Below the pieces are notes generated by a model. That model did no database searches, was not told where the DNA came from, and was given only the letters and a program-made list of their open reading frames with translations. From Leeuwenhoekiella parthenopeia (GTDB lineage Bacteria; Bacteroidota; Bacteroidia; Flavobacteriales; Flavobacteriaceae), in the NCBI RefSeq assembly GCF_020782115.1, contig NZ_JAJGMW010000029.1, positions 1 to 51,637 of the forward strand: a stretch of 51,637 nucleotides of DNA. Direction: 5' to 3'. This document shows, piece after piece, positions 41,730 through 50,649 of the stretch. Each line of letters begins with the position of its first letter. Position 1 is the first letter of the stretch. A program made the translations under genes and the position numbers.

Positions 41730-41843
41730 ACCTATATGGGAGGGTGGGCAGTAGCCCAAGGCCCTATACTGCGTACTACAATTTCTGAGAAACGTTCAAG
41801 ACAAGGAGGTTTTAATAGAATTACTTCAAGGAAAACATTTTAG
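41730..41843 (+). pseudogene. C-terminal fragment of a group II intron maturase
   Basis: One plus-strand frame reads TYMGGWAVAQGPILRTTISE and KRSRQGGFNRITSRKTF then TAG. The GGWAVAQxPIL-TTI block, followed by a KR-x-R-x-x-GF segment, matches the last residues of Bacteroidetes group II intron-encoded reverse transcriptases/maturases. No reverse transcriptase part is present, and no domain V follows. It is on the same strand as the domain V/VI remnant 2 kb upstream, but in the wrong order to be the same intron copy. Identification is by memory of the family's C-terminus. Confidence 0.6.
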
Positions 41844-42877
41844 TTATCGAACTGTAAAATGGAAATATCATCAATTCCAAAATTCCCTTTATATTCCCAG
41901 ATATAGCCGGGTATTGAAAGCTCTTTCAAAACCTCATCTACAGCTTTTAAATATTTTATGCGTGATTGTTTATCTGCGTTTTGTGTTACTCCATATTCTG
42001 TACACCATACTTCAACACCATAAGTACTTCTCCATGTGTTTAATAAAGATAATTTATCACGAATAGCCTGATAGGTACCGGTTTGAGAATAATCCCTGTA
42101 ATTTATTGCTCCTTCAGTACCCATAGCTTTTTCAGACAATTGAGGCATTTGTATAACTTCGGTAGAATCAGGATATGGAAATGGAATCCCTGTAGTTGCG
42201 TTCTGATTTCCGGTCCAGGTCGTTCCCTGATGAGTGAATATAAAAGGTTCATAGAAATGAAAACTATAAATAATGGATTTAAATGGAAGCGGTTGCATCC
42301 TTGATAATTCATAAATACTATTATAGTTGGATGCGCCACATACTATAATAACTTCAGGATGACTTGTGCGGATACTGGTGATGATGTTTTTAGCTGTTTC
42401 CTCCCATTCTTTAGGGTAAAGCACCGGCTCATTGACGATATCAATATACAGCTCTGGGTAAAGCAAATGTTTGTCATTTAAAAAGTCAAGTAATTGCAGC
42501 CAGTTCTTAGAAATGAGCTTCCCTTGAGACTTGTAATTTTCCTGAGAAAGATGGTGATTAAAATTTGAAAGTATCAAAGCCATCTTGTGTTTGGAAGCAT
42601 ATCGTGTTATGCGCTTTATCCACTTTTTAAATTCCTTTAATTCATTCTCGTTTGCATTTTCAAAAAAAAAGTTTAAATCTACAGGGAGTCTTATATTATT
42701 TATACCCTCTTGCGATAGCAATTGCAAATCATTAAACAGTCTTTGATACGCTGTTATTTGCTCTGATTTCCAGGTTTTTTCAAGACCTGTAATGTTAACT
42801 CCTTGAGAGTGAGTAGTAAATATCCTACACGATATAAAAATAAAACTTAAAAAAATCTTCCAATTGATTGATGTCAT
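41840..42877 (-). CDS. Glycoside hydrolase family 5 (endo-beta-glucanase/cellulase type)
   Basis: About 345 residues. I start at MTSINWKIFL, which gives a normal signal peptide ending near THSQG, rather than at an ATG 42 bases upstream. The GH5 barrel is clear: ININRLPVDLN-like INNIRLPVDL strand, acid/base Glu in DIVNEPVLYP, a YSFHFYEPF with conserved His, and the nucleophile Glu in VWCTEYGVT. GH5 enzymes cleave beta-1,4- or mixed-linkage glucans. The gene is divergent from the synthase operon with 40 bases between starts. Cellulose synthase operons often carry such an endoglucanase (BcsZ is GH8), so it probably trims the polymer. Confidence 0.9.
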   Translation of the reverse strand: MTSINWKIFLSFIFISCRIFTTHSQGVNITGLEKTWKSEQITAYQRLFNDLQLLSQEGINNIRLPVDLNFFFENANENELKEFKKWIKRITRYASKHKMALILSNFNHHLSQENYKSQGKLISKNWLQLLDFLNDKHLLYPELYIDIVNEPVLYPKEWEETAKNIITSIRTSHPEVIIVCGASNYNSIYELSRMQPLPFKSIIYSFHFYEPFIFTHQGTTWTGNQNATTGIPFPYPDSTEVIQMPQLSEKAMGTEGAINYRDYSQTGTYQAIRDKLSLLNTWRSTYGVEVWCTEYGVTQNADKQSRIKYLKAVDEVLKELSIPGYIWEYKGNFGIDDISILQFDN

Positions 42878-42917
42878 AGCTGTAATTATTATATTCGTAC
42901 TGCACCCAAACAATTCC

Positions 42918-44249
42918 ATGAGTACCAGGTTATCTAAAACTTACTTTTTAGAAGCGCTCAATGCGCAAATGTGGAAAGCTTCAAACATCTTAATTTGGGG
43001 TTCTATTTTCTTTATGATATTTATTTCCATTCTGGATTTTCTTTTAATAGAAGATAAATACATAATCCTTACATTTCTTAACGGTTGTACTTTAATACTA
43101 ATTGCAACATCTAATTATTTGCTTACCAAAATACTTAAAAAACCCACGCTTATACTACATATAGTATTAGTCCTTTTAAGTTTTTTATTTCTTTATAGTA
43201 TGAGCCTTACCGGAGCCATGGGCTATTATTTATACCTGTCACTTATTTGTTTGGCTTTTATAGCATTTAACAGTATTGCTGTATGGACATTGGGAAATGC
43301 AGTTTTTCAGTGTTTTGTATTGAGTATTTTACTTATTACAATGGATTATTTTAAAGTACTCCATTTTTCTGAGCTTGAACATTATGGGGTGTATACCACA
43401 CTGGCTGTGGTAGCGTTCAGTATAACCTTTCCCTCTCTGAAAATGCTGAGTCTCGTGGATGACTTGAAAGAGTTTTACAGATTAAAACAAGAAAAAAAAG
43501 AGGTATCTCGTCTCAATCTATCACTCCAAAAAGAAAATGATATTCAGAAGCAAAAACTGAATCGTTATGAGAACAGTGCAAAAGTATTTAGGCACGACCT
43601 TAAAAACAAATTAGGTAGTATAGAATCCCTAATAGAGTTGATAGAACTTGAAGATCAATATCATTTGTTGCCGGGTCAAAACGATTATCTGGATATGATA
43701 AAAAATTCACTTGTAGAAGCCTCTGGTGAGCATACTTTTTTTAAAACATTCATGGAGGAAGCAGAAGAACAAATAGTACTTAATAAGTCTATGGTTGATC
43801 TGCACGAACTGGTTAAAAATAGTCGTTTGAAACTTTTTGAAAAAACATCTTCCCAAAATATAAAGCTTGATATTGACTTAAAAGCAGCAAATTCACTGAT
43901 TTATGTGGATCAAAATTTAGCAAACTCGGCTATCTATAATTTGATGAATTACGCCATTAGGTTCTCAAGGAATAATGATACCCTGATGATCACTTCCCGC
44001 AATACTCAGGATGTGATAATGCTTGAGATTGTAAATACCATGACGGGTCTACCCATGGCACAATTGGAATCTTACTTTAAGAATCTTTCGTATTATCAGT
44101 TAGAGGACAAACAAAATAATAAGGGCTTAGGTCTGAGTATAGCAAAAAATAATATTGAACTTCTGGATGGTCATCTCAGGTATAGTTCGTCTACCACGCT
44201 GGGCTTTGAATTTCTCATTGAATTTCCACAGAACGCTAATTTGAATTAA
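42918..44249 (+). CDS. Sensor histidine kinase, membrane-bound
   Basis: About 443 residues, started at MSTRLSKTYFL, not at an upstream ATG that would run into the GH5 gene. There are six hydrophobic segments (residues about 30-190) without a large periplasmic domain, then a coiled coil (RLKQEKKEVSRLNLSLQKEN), a HisKA-like segment with RHDLKNKLGSIESL (His phospho-site), and a HATPase_c domain with N box NSAIYNLMNYAIRFS and G2 NKGLGLSIAKN. The G1 Asp is replaced by Asn (IVNTMTGLP). It is the first gene of the exopolysaccharide operon; the single-domain regulator at the end is the likely partner. Confidence 0.9.
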   Translation: MSTRLSKTYFLEALNAQMWKASNILIWGSIFFMIFISILDFLLIEDKYIILTFLNGCTLILIATSNYLLTKILKKPTLILHIVLVLLSFLFLYSMSLTGAMGYYLYLSLICLAFIAFNSIAVWTLGNAVFQCFVLSILLITMDYFKVLHFSELEHYGVYTTLAVVAFSITFPSLKMLSLVDDLKEFYRLKQEKKEVSRLNLSLQKENDIQKQKLNRYENSAKVFRHDLKNKLGSIESLIELIELEDQYHLLPGQNDYLDMIKNSLVEASGEHTFFKTFMEEAEEQIVLNKSMVDLHELVKNSRLKLFEKTSSQNIKLDIDLKAANSLIYVDQNLANSAIYNLMNYAIRFSRNNDTLMITSRNTQDVIMLEIVNTMTGLPMAQLESYFKNLSYYQLEDKQNNKGLGLSIAKNNIELLDGHLRYSSSTTLGFEFLIEFPQNANLN

Positions 44250-44272
44250 ATAGTTGATTATAAATTCTAACT

Positions 44273-46312
44273 ATGAAGAAGAAACAAATAGGATTTACCG
44301 TTTTAGCTTTACTAAGCATCTTAAATGTATTTGCTCAAGTTACTCTCGATTTTACAGAGTTTAACTATCCCGAAGAAACAATTACCTGGGGATCCCATAC
44401 TAAAATGACCTATTTCATTCCGGTGGATCGTACAAAACTCCTTAAAAATAACAGCATACATTTAGATTTTAAAACGTCTGAAGTCTTAACCCGAGAGAAA
44501 AGCTTTATTACCCTGGTCATTGCGGATACTCCAAGAGCGACAAAATCACCTGATGGAGATGACTACACCGTAAGTTTTACTGAAGCTTTTGGAGCTAAAG
44601 ATGTTGTTTCCGGATTTTTAAAAATTGAAATCTTAAATAATTTATCAATTACCGATGATATATGCGAAATATATAATGAAGGTGCTTTTTGGATCCGACG
44701 ATTAAATTCATCTTACATCAGTCTGGACTATGATCAATCCTACATCACACCAAATACTATCTCCGAATTTATTCCCAGGGTCGAGAGGCTTTTTATCCCT
44801 GAAAATCCTTCCTTTGAAGAATTGAATTACGCTGCCTACACACAATTTTTCTTTAAACGGGAGTGGGGAAAAGAACTTCAAATTGAATACATTCCTCAAT
44901 CCTTTGACACCATACAAGCCAATAGTATCACACTGGGGAAAATTGAAAACCTGCCCTTAGGTATTAAGGAATCTGTTCCTGCTGATCTTAAATCAAAAGG
45001 ATTAATCAAATTATTAACTCTAAGCAAATCAGGATCTGATGCTAAACCCAATGAGAATGAGTTGATTCAAACCTTATTAGTTACCGGAGCCGATCTAAAA
45101 GGCTTTTTCAAGGCTGCCCAGAGTTTACTCGCTAAAGAAATAACTCAAAGTGCATTTAGCACTACCTATCTTGTAAATGAAGGGATGGATATGAGCTATA
45201 AGCGTCCTTCAGCAGATCGTAAGCTCAATTTCAAACAGCTTGGAGTTATTGATGAAATAACTGAAGGTATAGGTAAACTTTCAAAAGAATTCACACTTTC
45301 CAGGTCGGTTTATGGTGCCGATCTCTCTGAGTTGACCATGCAATTATCATTTACCTATCGACCCCTGAAAGAAAACGAAAATGCTTATGTAAATATTTAT
45401 CTAAATGATGAATTGGAATTGAGTGAAGCCCTAAACTCAACAGGTAAATTTGAACGTATTGTAAATTTTGAAAATTTAAATCTTGGTAAAAACAGTCAGT
45501 TTAGGGTAGAATATTACTATGTACCGGCAGGAGGTCTCTGCATTAAAAATCCCATCTTATTTTATGCTCAAATCAATCTGGAACGTTCATTTGTGCAGGC
45601 CGCGGGATATCGTGAAAATAAAGATCTGGATTTTTACTATTATCCGGAAATTTTGTCTACAAATCACCCGGCGGCTATCTATTTAGACATGCCCTATCAA
45701 AAAGATCACATACCCGCTTTAAGTAAACTCATTGGCAGTATAAATCCCATCGATAACGGCAATTCGTATTTGTATCCCAGAATAATGCCTGCCGACAGCC
45801 TGAAATTAGATGAGAAAAAGTACAGCCCAATTATTATTTCTTCAAAATCAGGTTCGCTAACCCAATTTAATGCGTCTACAGAAAACTTCACACTGGAAGG
45901 AAATCAATTCAATTTTGAGAAAACGGACTACACCAGGTATTTTAATATATCCTATACTGACGAACTGGGAGTGTCTCAATTATTCACTAAAAATGATGTT
46001 AAAGGTTTATTTATGTTTGTGCCCGAAGGAAAAGCATCCATTTTAAACTTTTTAGTAGAAAAATTGAAAGAACAGGGCAGCCAGAGCAGGGGAGACCTGA
46101 TTTTAGCAAGCGACAGTGAAGCATTTGTATTTGACTTAAACACATTAAATAGTCAGGCAAATAAGGAAGAGATACAAAGTAATTTTGACGTTTTTTGGCT
46201 TAATTATCGGGTCTTTGTCATTTTCGCATTGTTTGTAATGATGGTGGTTACTCTAATTTATATTTTCCAAAAATCCCAACAGTCGAAAAAAAATATAGTA
46301 AATGAAAACTAA
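44273..46312 (+). CDS. BcsB-like periplasmic subunit of cellulose/beta-glucan synthase
   Basis: A 679-residue exported protein with a signal peptide (ending near VFAQ), a large beta-rich periplasmic part, and one C-terminal transmembrane helix (YRVFVIFALFVMMVVTLIYI) with a short cytoplasmic tail. That is BcsB architecture: two carbohydrate-binding/ferredoxin-like pairs, then a tail anchor which docks to BcsA. Motifs that look BcsB-like include NPILFYAQINLERSF and DLDFYYYPEILSTNHP. It would guide the polymer through the periplasm. The end overlaps the barrel gene by 11 bases. Confidence 0.8.
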   Translation: MKKKQIGFTVLALLSILNVFAQVTLDFTEFNYPEETITWGSHTKMTYFIPVDRTKLLKNNSIHLDFKTSEVLTREKSFITLVIADTPRATKSPDGDDYTVSFTEAFGAKDVVSGFLKIEILNNLSITDDICEIYNEGAFWIRRLNSSYISLDYDQSYITPNTISEFIPRVERLFIPENPSFEELNYAAYTQFFFKREWGKELQIEYIPQSFDTIQANSITLGKIENLPLGIKESVPADLKSKGLIKLLTLSKSGSDAKPNENELIQTLLVTGADLKGFFKAAQSLLAKEITQSAFSTTYLVNEGMDMSYKRPSADRKLNFKQLGVIDEITEGIGKLSKEFTLSRSVYGADLSELTMQLSFTYRPLKENENAYVNIYLNDELELSEALNSTGKFERIVNFENLNLGKNSQFRVEYYYVPAGGLCIKNPILFYAQINLERSFVQAAGYRENKDLDFYYYPEILSTNHPAAIYLDMPYQKDHIPALSKLIGSINPIDNGNSYLYPRIMPADSLKLDEKKYSPIIISSKSGSLTQFNASTENFTLEGNQFNFEKTDYTRYFNISYTDELGVSQLFTKNDVKGLFMFVPEGKASILNFLVEKLKEQGSQSRGDLILASDSEAFVFDLNTLNSQANKEEIQSNFDVFWLNYRVFVIFALFVMMVVTLIYIFQKSQQSKKNIVNEN

Positions 46313-47192
46313 AATCACCTGCTTCTTTATTTGTTTTAGTGTTTATCTGATACGGGCTCAAAATCCAGAAGGTTTTAGTAGTCTGTCGCCAGACACAACC
46401 CTGGCAGATACGTCGGTTAGGTTAAATCCCTGGCAACAGGCTAAAGGGGAGGTTCTCATTGCTCCTTACCTAAGTCATTACATTGCAAATTCATATCGAG
46501 ATTCTGAAGGAAAAAAAATTGACTTTGCCAATAATGGAAGGTACAGCAATTTTAATCCCAGAGTATTTATTGCAGCCCCTTTGATTTCAGAGAAAATAAA
46601 TCTTATCGGTTCTATTCCCTATTTCTTTAATAAATATGAAACTGGTGCCGGTTTAGATACGAATGTGGATTTTGGGGATATAGAATTAGGACTACGTTTT
46701 CACCTGGCAAAATTTAAAAACAATTACCTGCTTGGAAGCTTAATAGGCTATATACCAGCTTATAATAATACACGACCGCCTTTTGCCGGTTATGATCTTT
46801 TTGCTTTGGAATCTCGCCTGGCCCTGGTAGGTAATCTACCCTTCCTGGGAGGTTATAATAACTTTCATAAAGTAGAGTTGGGCTTTCGTTATTTTTTTCC
46901 CAACGATCCTGCACAGATCCGTTTTTTACTTTCTGAAGGCTACCGCATAACCGATAAGTTTAGTATACTCGGAGAACTTGAAGGAATGTTTTCATTTAGT
47001 GAAAATGAAGAATTTTTCAATACCAATTTACAAGCTGTTGCCGACTACAAAATGATTAAAGCTTCGGGAAATCTGGGTTATGAGTTTACTTCAGATTTTA
47101 CAATTTATGGAGGCTTTTTTCATGACATCTATAACCGAAATGCAGCAATTGGTCACGGATTTCAGCTATTCTCGGTGATTAAAATCAATTAA
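46302..47192 (+). CDS. Probable outer-membrane beta-barrel protein of the synthase operon
   Basis: A 296-residue exported protein with signal peptide to about residue 19 (IRAQ). It is built of amphipathic beta-strands with alternate aromatic residues (for example FFNKYETGAGLDTNVDFGDIELGLRFHL in parts, NLGYEFTSDFTIYGGFF), typical of outer-membrane barrels. I see no TPR repeats, so it is not BcsC-like; it may serve as the outer-membrane pore or as an anchor. It sits between the BcsB-like and the glycosyltransferase genes, two bases from the latter. Confidence 0.7.
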   Translation: MKTKITCFFICFSVYLIRAQNPEGFSSLSPDTTLADTSVRLNPWQQAKGEVLIAPYLSHYIANSYRDSEGKKIDFANNGRYSNFNPRVFIAAPLISEKINLIGSIPYFFNKYETGAGLDTNVDFGDIELGLRFHLAKFKNNYLLGSLIGYIPAYNNTRPPFAGYDLFALESRLALVGNLPFLGGYNNFHKVELGFRYFFPNDPAQIRFLLSEGYRITDKFSILGELEGMFSFSENEEFFNTNLQAVADYKMIKASGNLGYEFTSDFTIYGGFFHDIYNRNAAIGHGFQLFSVIKIN

Positions 47193-47194
47193 TA

Positions 47195-49090
47195 ATGCTG
47201 AATCATTATAGAAATGACATATTCTTAAAATCAGGTTTAATTACTCAGGATATCTATGCACGCATAGAAGAAATGAGTAAGAGTCTTAATAAATCATTTC
47301 TAAAGATTACCCTTAACTACGCATTTCTTTCCAGACTTAAGTTTAAAGAACACCTGCAATCATTAAACATTTGCTTTTTTCAATTTGATTACACTAATCT
47401 TGTTGAGATCAAAAAAAACCTTACTAAAGAAGAGTTTGACTTTTTACTGGATCAAAATTTATATCCTTTAGCACTAGATAACGGAAAGGTTGATTTGGTT
47501 ACAGCAGATCCTTCTGATGACATAAGTATCACTCGATTTAAAGATTTCTTCGGTTATGAAGTAGGAGTTATTTATATAGGAGAAGATTTAGATATCGTAA
47601 AAGCTTTACATATGACTTATGGGGGAGCTATTTTACACAAAGCTGTTTTTGATTTGTATGAGAGGGATACTAAAAGTTCTGCCTTAGAAACATTTACTTT
47701 AAGACAGGTACTGGTGTTAGGAATACTGGGGTTCATTTTTTTAATAATCTTGCTTTTTTATCCAGTAACCACACTCATAGGACTCAATTTATTTATCAAT
47801 TTGTTTCTACTCCTGGCAATAGGATTTAAATTTCTTTTGACAGTTGTAGGAGCCAGGTCTGAAACGATCCAGAAGATATCTCAGGCAGAGCTATCTGATA
47901 TCAAAGATGAGGAGCTGCCTTTCTATACGATTCAATTACCCGTATTCAAAGAATCTGAAGTGATTTATAAGCTTGCTTCAAACCTTCAAAATTTAGACTA
48001 CCCCAAAGAAAAATTAGATGTAAAATTACTTATAGAGTCAGACGACGAAGTCACCTTTAATGCTGTAAAAAACCTTAAGTTTCCGTGTATTTTTGATCCG
48101 GTAATTATTCCCTACGCTCAGCCTAAAACAAAACCTAAAGCCTGTAATTATGGACTCCATTTTAGCAAAGGCACTTATCTAACTATTTATGACGCAGAAG
48201 ATATTCCGGATAGTGATCAGCTAAAAATGGTTCATAAGTTGTTTAAGAAGCTTCCGGAGGAATATATTGTAATTCAATGTGCGCTGAATTACTTTAATAA
48301 AACAGAGAATTTTCTTACCAGGATGTTTACGTTGGAATATTCGTATTGGTTTGATTATATGCTTCCGGGCCTAGATGGTCTAAAGGTCCCTATACCCCTG
48401 GGAGGGACCAGTAATCATTTTAAGTTTGACAAACTTATTGAACTGGGAGGATGGGACGGCTTCAATGTTACTGAAGATGCTGATTTGGGGATTCGGGCTT
48501 ATGCTAAAGGCTATAAAGTCACAGTTTTAAATTCTACTACCTATGAAGAAGCAAATAATGCCTTCTACAATTGGATTAGACAGCGATCCAGATGGATTAA
48601 GGGTTATATGCAGACTTACCTTGTTCATATGCGAAATCCCGCTAAATTGTACAGGGAAGTAGGACTTAATGGTTTCCTGGGATTTCAGTTTTTTATAGGG
48701 GGTACTTTTTTTACCTTTTTGGCTTATCCGGTGCTTCTGTTGCTGTTTCTGTTTTATATTTTTTTGACTTTTGACATTAGTTCCTATGTTGTTGGGTCTT
48801 TAAATACTGAAATCGTCAACTTTTTTAAATTGATATTTCCTGAATGGGTAATAATCATTTCCGTTTTTAATTTTATGGCCGGGAACCTGTTGATGATTTA
48901 TATCAACATGATAGCTGTTTTTCGCAGAAAATCTTACAGTTTAATTTTATATGCTATTACCAATCCTATTTATTGGCTAATGCACTCCATATCTGCATAT
49001 AAGGGATTGTTTCAATTGATATCTAAACCTTTTTATTGGGAAAAAACCAATCATGGGCTCACCAAAGAGCATAAACCAGAGATAGAATGA
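47195..49090 (+). CDS. Family 2 glycosyltransferase with N-terminal GspE/MshEN-like domain (synthase catalytic subunit)
   Basis: A 631-residue protein in three parts. Residues about 1-145 resemble the N-terminal domain of type II secretion/pilus ATPases (GspII_E_N or MshEN), with FKEHLQSLNI and LYPLALDNGKVDLVTADPSD, IAD-like IYIGEDLDIVKAL. Two hydrophobic helices follow (about 170-220). The GT2 domain (about 240-480) has LLIESDDE, YDAEDIPD, TEDADLG and QRSRW, the D, DxD, TED and QxxRW motifs of processive synthases. Several helices end the protein. It is close to XagB-type glycosyltransferases. It has no PilZ domain; MshEN domains can bind c-di-GMP, so a different second-messenger input is inferred. 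Confidence 0.87.
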   Translation: MLNHYRNDIFLKSGLITQDIYARIEEMSKSLNKSFLKITLNYAFLSRLKFKEHLQSLNICFFQFDYTNLVEIKKNLTKEEFDFLLDQNLYPLALDNGKVDLVTADPSDDISITRFKDFFGYEVGVIYIGEDLDIVKALHMTYGGAILHKAVFDLYERDTKSSALETFTLRQVLVLGILGFIFLIILLFYPVTTLIGLNLFINLFLLLAIGFKFLLTVVGARSETIQKISQAELSDIKDEELPFYTIQLPVFKESEVIYKLASNLQNLDYPKEKLDVKLLIESDDEVTFNAVKNLKFPCIFDPVIIPYAQPKTKPKACNYGLHFSKGTYLTIYDAEDIPDSDQLKMVHKLFKKLPEEYIVIQCALNYFNKTENFLTRMFTLEYSYWFDYMLPGLDGLKVPIPLGGTSNHFKFDKLIELGGWDGFNVTEDADLGIRAYAKGYKVTVLNSTTYEEANNAFYNWIRQRSRWIKGYMQTYLVHMRNPAKLYREVGLNGFLGFQFFIGGTFFTFLAYPVLLLLFLFYIFLTFDISSYVVGSLNTEIVNFFKLIFPEWVIIISVFNFMAGNLLMIYINMIAVFRRKSYSLILYAITNPIYWLMHSISAYKGLFQLISKPFYWEKTNHGLTKEHKPEIE

Positions 49091-50649
49091 AAAGGATAGT
49101 GACCGTTTTTTTTATTGGTATTCTTATTTCTGCGTATTATATCGGAGTAGGCTTTTATCAACAATTTTTGGGTTTTCAATTTTTGGAACCCTTATTTTTG
49201 ACAGATCGTCTTCAGCTCCTTTTTACCAATGATGTCAAAACTCTTGAACTTTTTTACTTTACCTATCCTTCGTTAACGCATCTTATAAATATCCCGGCAG
49301 CATTTATCAATCCTTTGTGGGCACCCCTTATCACCTCGGGTATCGTGGTAGGTTTTTTCGCAGCACATATTATTGTAGAATTATTTAGCAAACAATTGAA
49401 AACTGTTTCTGTACTGGTAACCATCTACTTTCTCACCAGTCCTGTAATTTTATCCATTGCCATTTCAGGTACTTATCTCTATTTATTCCTGATTCTTTAT
49501 TATCTATTTTTTAATTTTCTATTTCGATACACTCGTGATTACACTTCTTATAATTTTGTGATGATAAGCTTGTGCTTAACATTATTTGTCCTGCTTGATT
49601 ATACTTTTTTGTGGATTATAATTTTTATTATTCCGGTGATCTTTTTGTTCAGTCTTTTTAACTTCAAAGGTTATGAAAAATCATACATAGGTATTTTTGA
49701 AGAACTTACACAAAACAGAGTATCAGCAAGAGAACTATTGAATAAATCGTTATCAACTCTTTTAGTTATTCTCTTTACACCCGTAATCAGTTTTGTGTTG
49801 TTTTTAATTATTAATTTCTGGTTTACGGGAGATTTTATGTTTTTTGCCGATGCAAAAACTACTATGTGGAATAGTCAACCTGAATTAAGTTCTATTTTTT
49901 ATCAGAGGGAACACAAGGACTCCTTATTTTTTGATGGCTGGAAGTATTCGGTTACATGCTGTTTTCTTTTATCTGCACCGTTCTTGCTATCATTTTTAAT
50001 AGGCAGAAAGAAATTACTGTTCCAAATTATCTTGTTTTTAGTGCCGATATGGCTCTTATATAAAATGAATTCTAACCCCTTAGAAAGTCTTCCCTTAGAA
50101 GACCTACTCATTATAACCGCTGCAGGGATAGCAGGTTTCATTCACCTTTTTCAAACTCCCTTGATTCACGTATTTCGGTCTAATAAATTAGTTTACTTGA
50201 TTAGCTTTGCGCTTTTGTGCTTATGTCTTATTAGCGAATATTATTATTTTGATTTCTCAAAAAATCCAAGGGATGAAAATATGCTTTCGTTTTTAAAACA
50301 AGAAGTTCCTTTTAATACTATAGCTGTAAACGAAACTGTGCACTATATTCAAGAAAATATTCCCCGAGGCTCTAAAATCTTAACCGATAATTCGTTAACC
50401 TATCCGGTGAGCGCCTTGACTCGGAATGCTGTACACTACATTGATCAGTTTGATACTAATTATTATTTAGTTTTACAAAATCCGTCAATTCAGGCAGATT
50501 ATGTGTTGATTGTAAATACCAGATATTATGATACACAAAAAGGCTTGAAGAATAAAGTTAATGGAGATATTGCGTCTCTTCCACTAATTTACCAAAATGA
50601 GGTTTTTAGTATCTTAAAGTCACAAGATAAGAACGATGATTTCAGGTAA
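49087..50649 (+). CDS. Polytopic membrane protein, GT-C-like
   Basis: A 520-residue inner-membrane protein with 11 or more helices in the first 390 residues and a C-terminal soluble part of about 120 residues (HYIQENIPRGSKILTDN, ADYVLIVNTRYYD). This arrangement is that of GT-C glycosyltransferases of the dolichyl-phosphate-mannosyltransferase (GT39) type. No definite catalytic DxD near the first loop is certain. It overlaps the synthase stop by four bases and the response regulator start by 14 bases, so it belongs to the same operon. It could add a side chain, or help translocation; this is inference. Confidence 0.68.
   Translation: MKRIVTVFFIGILISAYYIGVGFYQQFLGFQFLEPLFLTDRLQLLFTNDVKTLELFYFTYPSLTHLINIPAAFINPLWAPLITSGIVVGFFAAHIIVELFSKQLKTVSVLVTIYFLTSPVILSIAISGTYLYLFLILYYLFFNFLFRYTRDYTSYNFVMISLCLTLFVLLDYTFLWIIIFIIPVIFLFSLFNFKGYEKSYIGIFEELTQNRVSARELLNKSLSTLLVILFTPVISFVLFLIINFWFTGDFMFFADAKTTMWNSQPELSSIFYQREHKDSLFFDGWKYSVTCCFLLSAPFLLSFLIGRKKLLFQIILFLVPIWLLYKMNSNPLESLPLEDLLIITAAGIAGFIHLFQTPLIHVFRSNKLVYLISFALLCLCLISEYYYFDFSKNPRDENMLSFLKQEVPFNTIAVNETVHYIQENIPRGSKILTDNSLTYPVSALTRNAVHYIDQFDTNYYLVLQNPSIQADYVLIVNTRYYDTQKGLKNKVNGDIASLPLIYQNEVFSILKSQDKNDDFR

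Noticed and set aside
46302-47192. BcsC-type export porin
   Set aside because: No TPR repeats and the protein is far too short; only a beta-barrel-like pattern can be supported.
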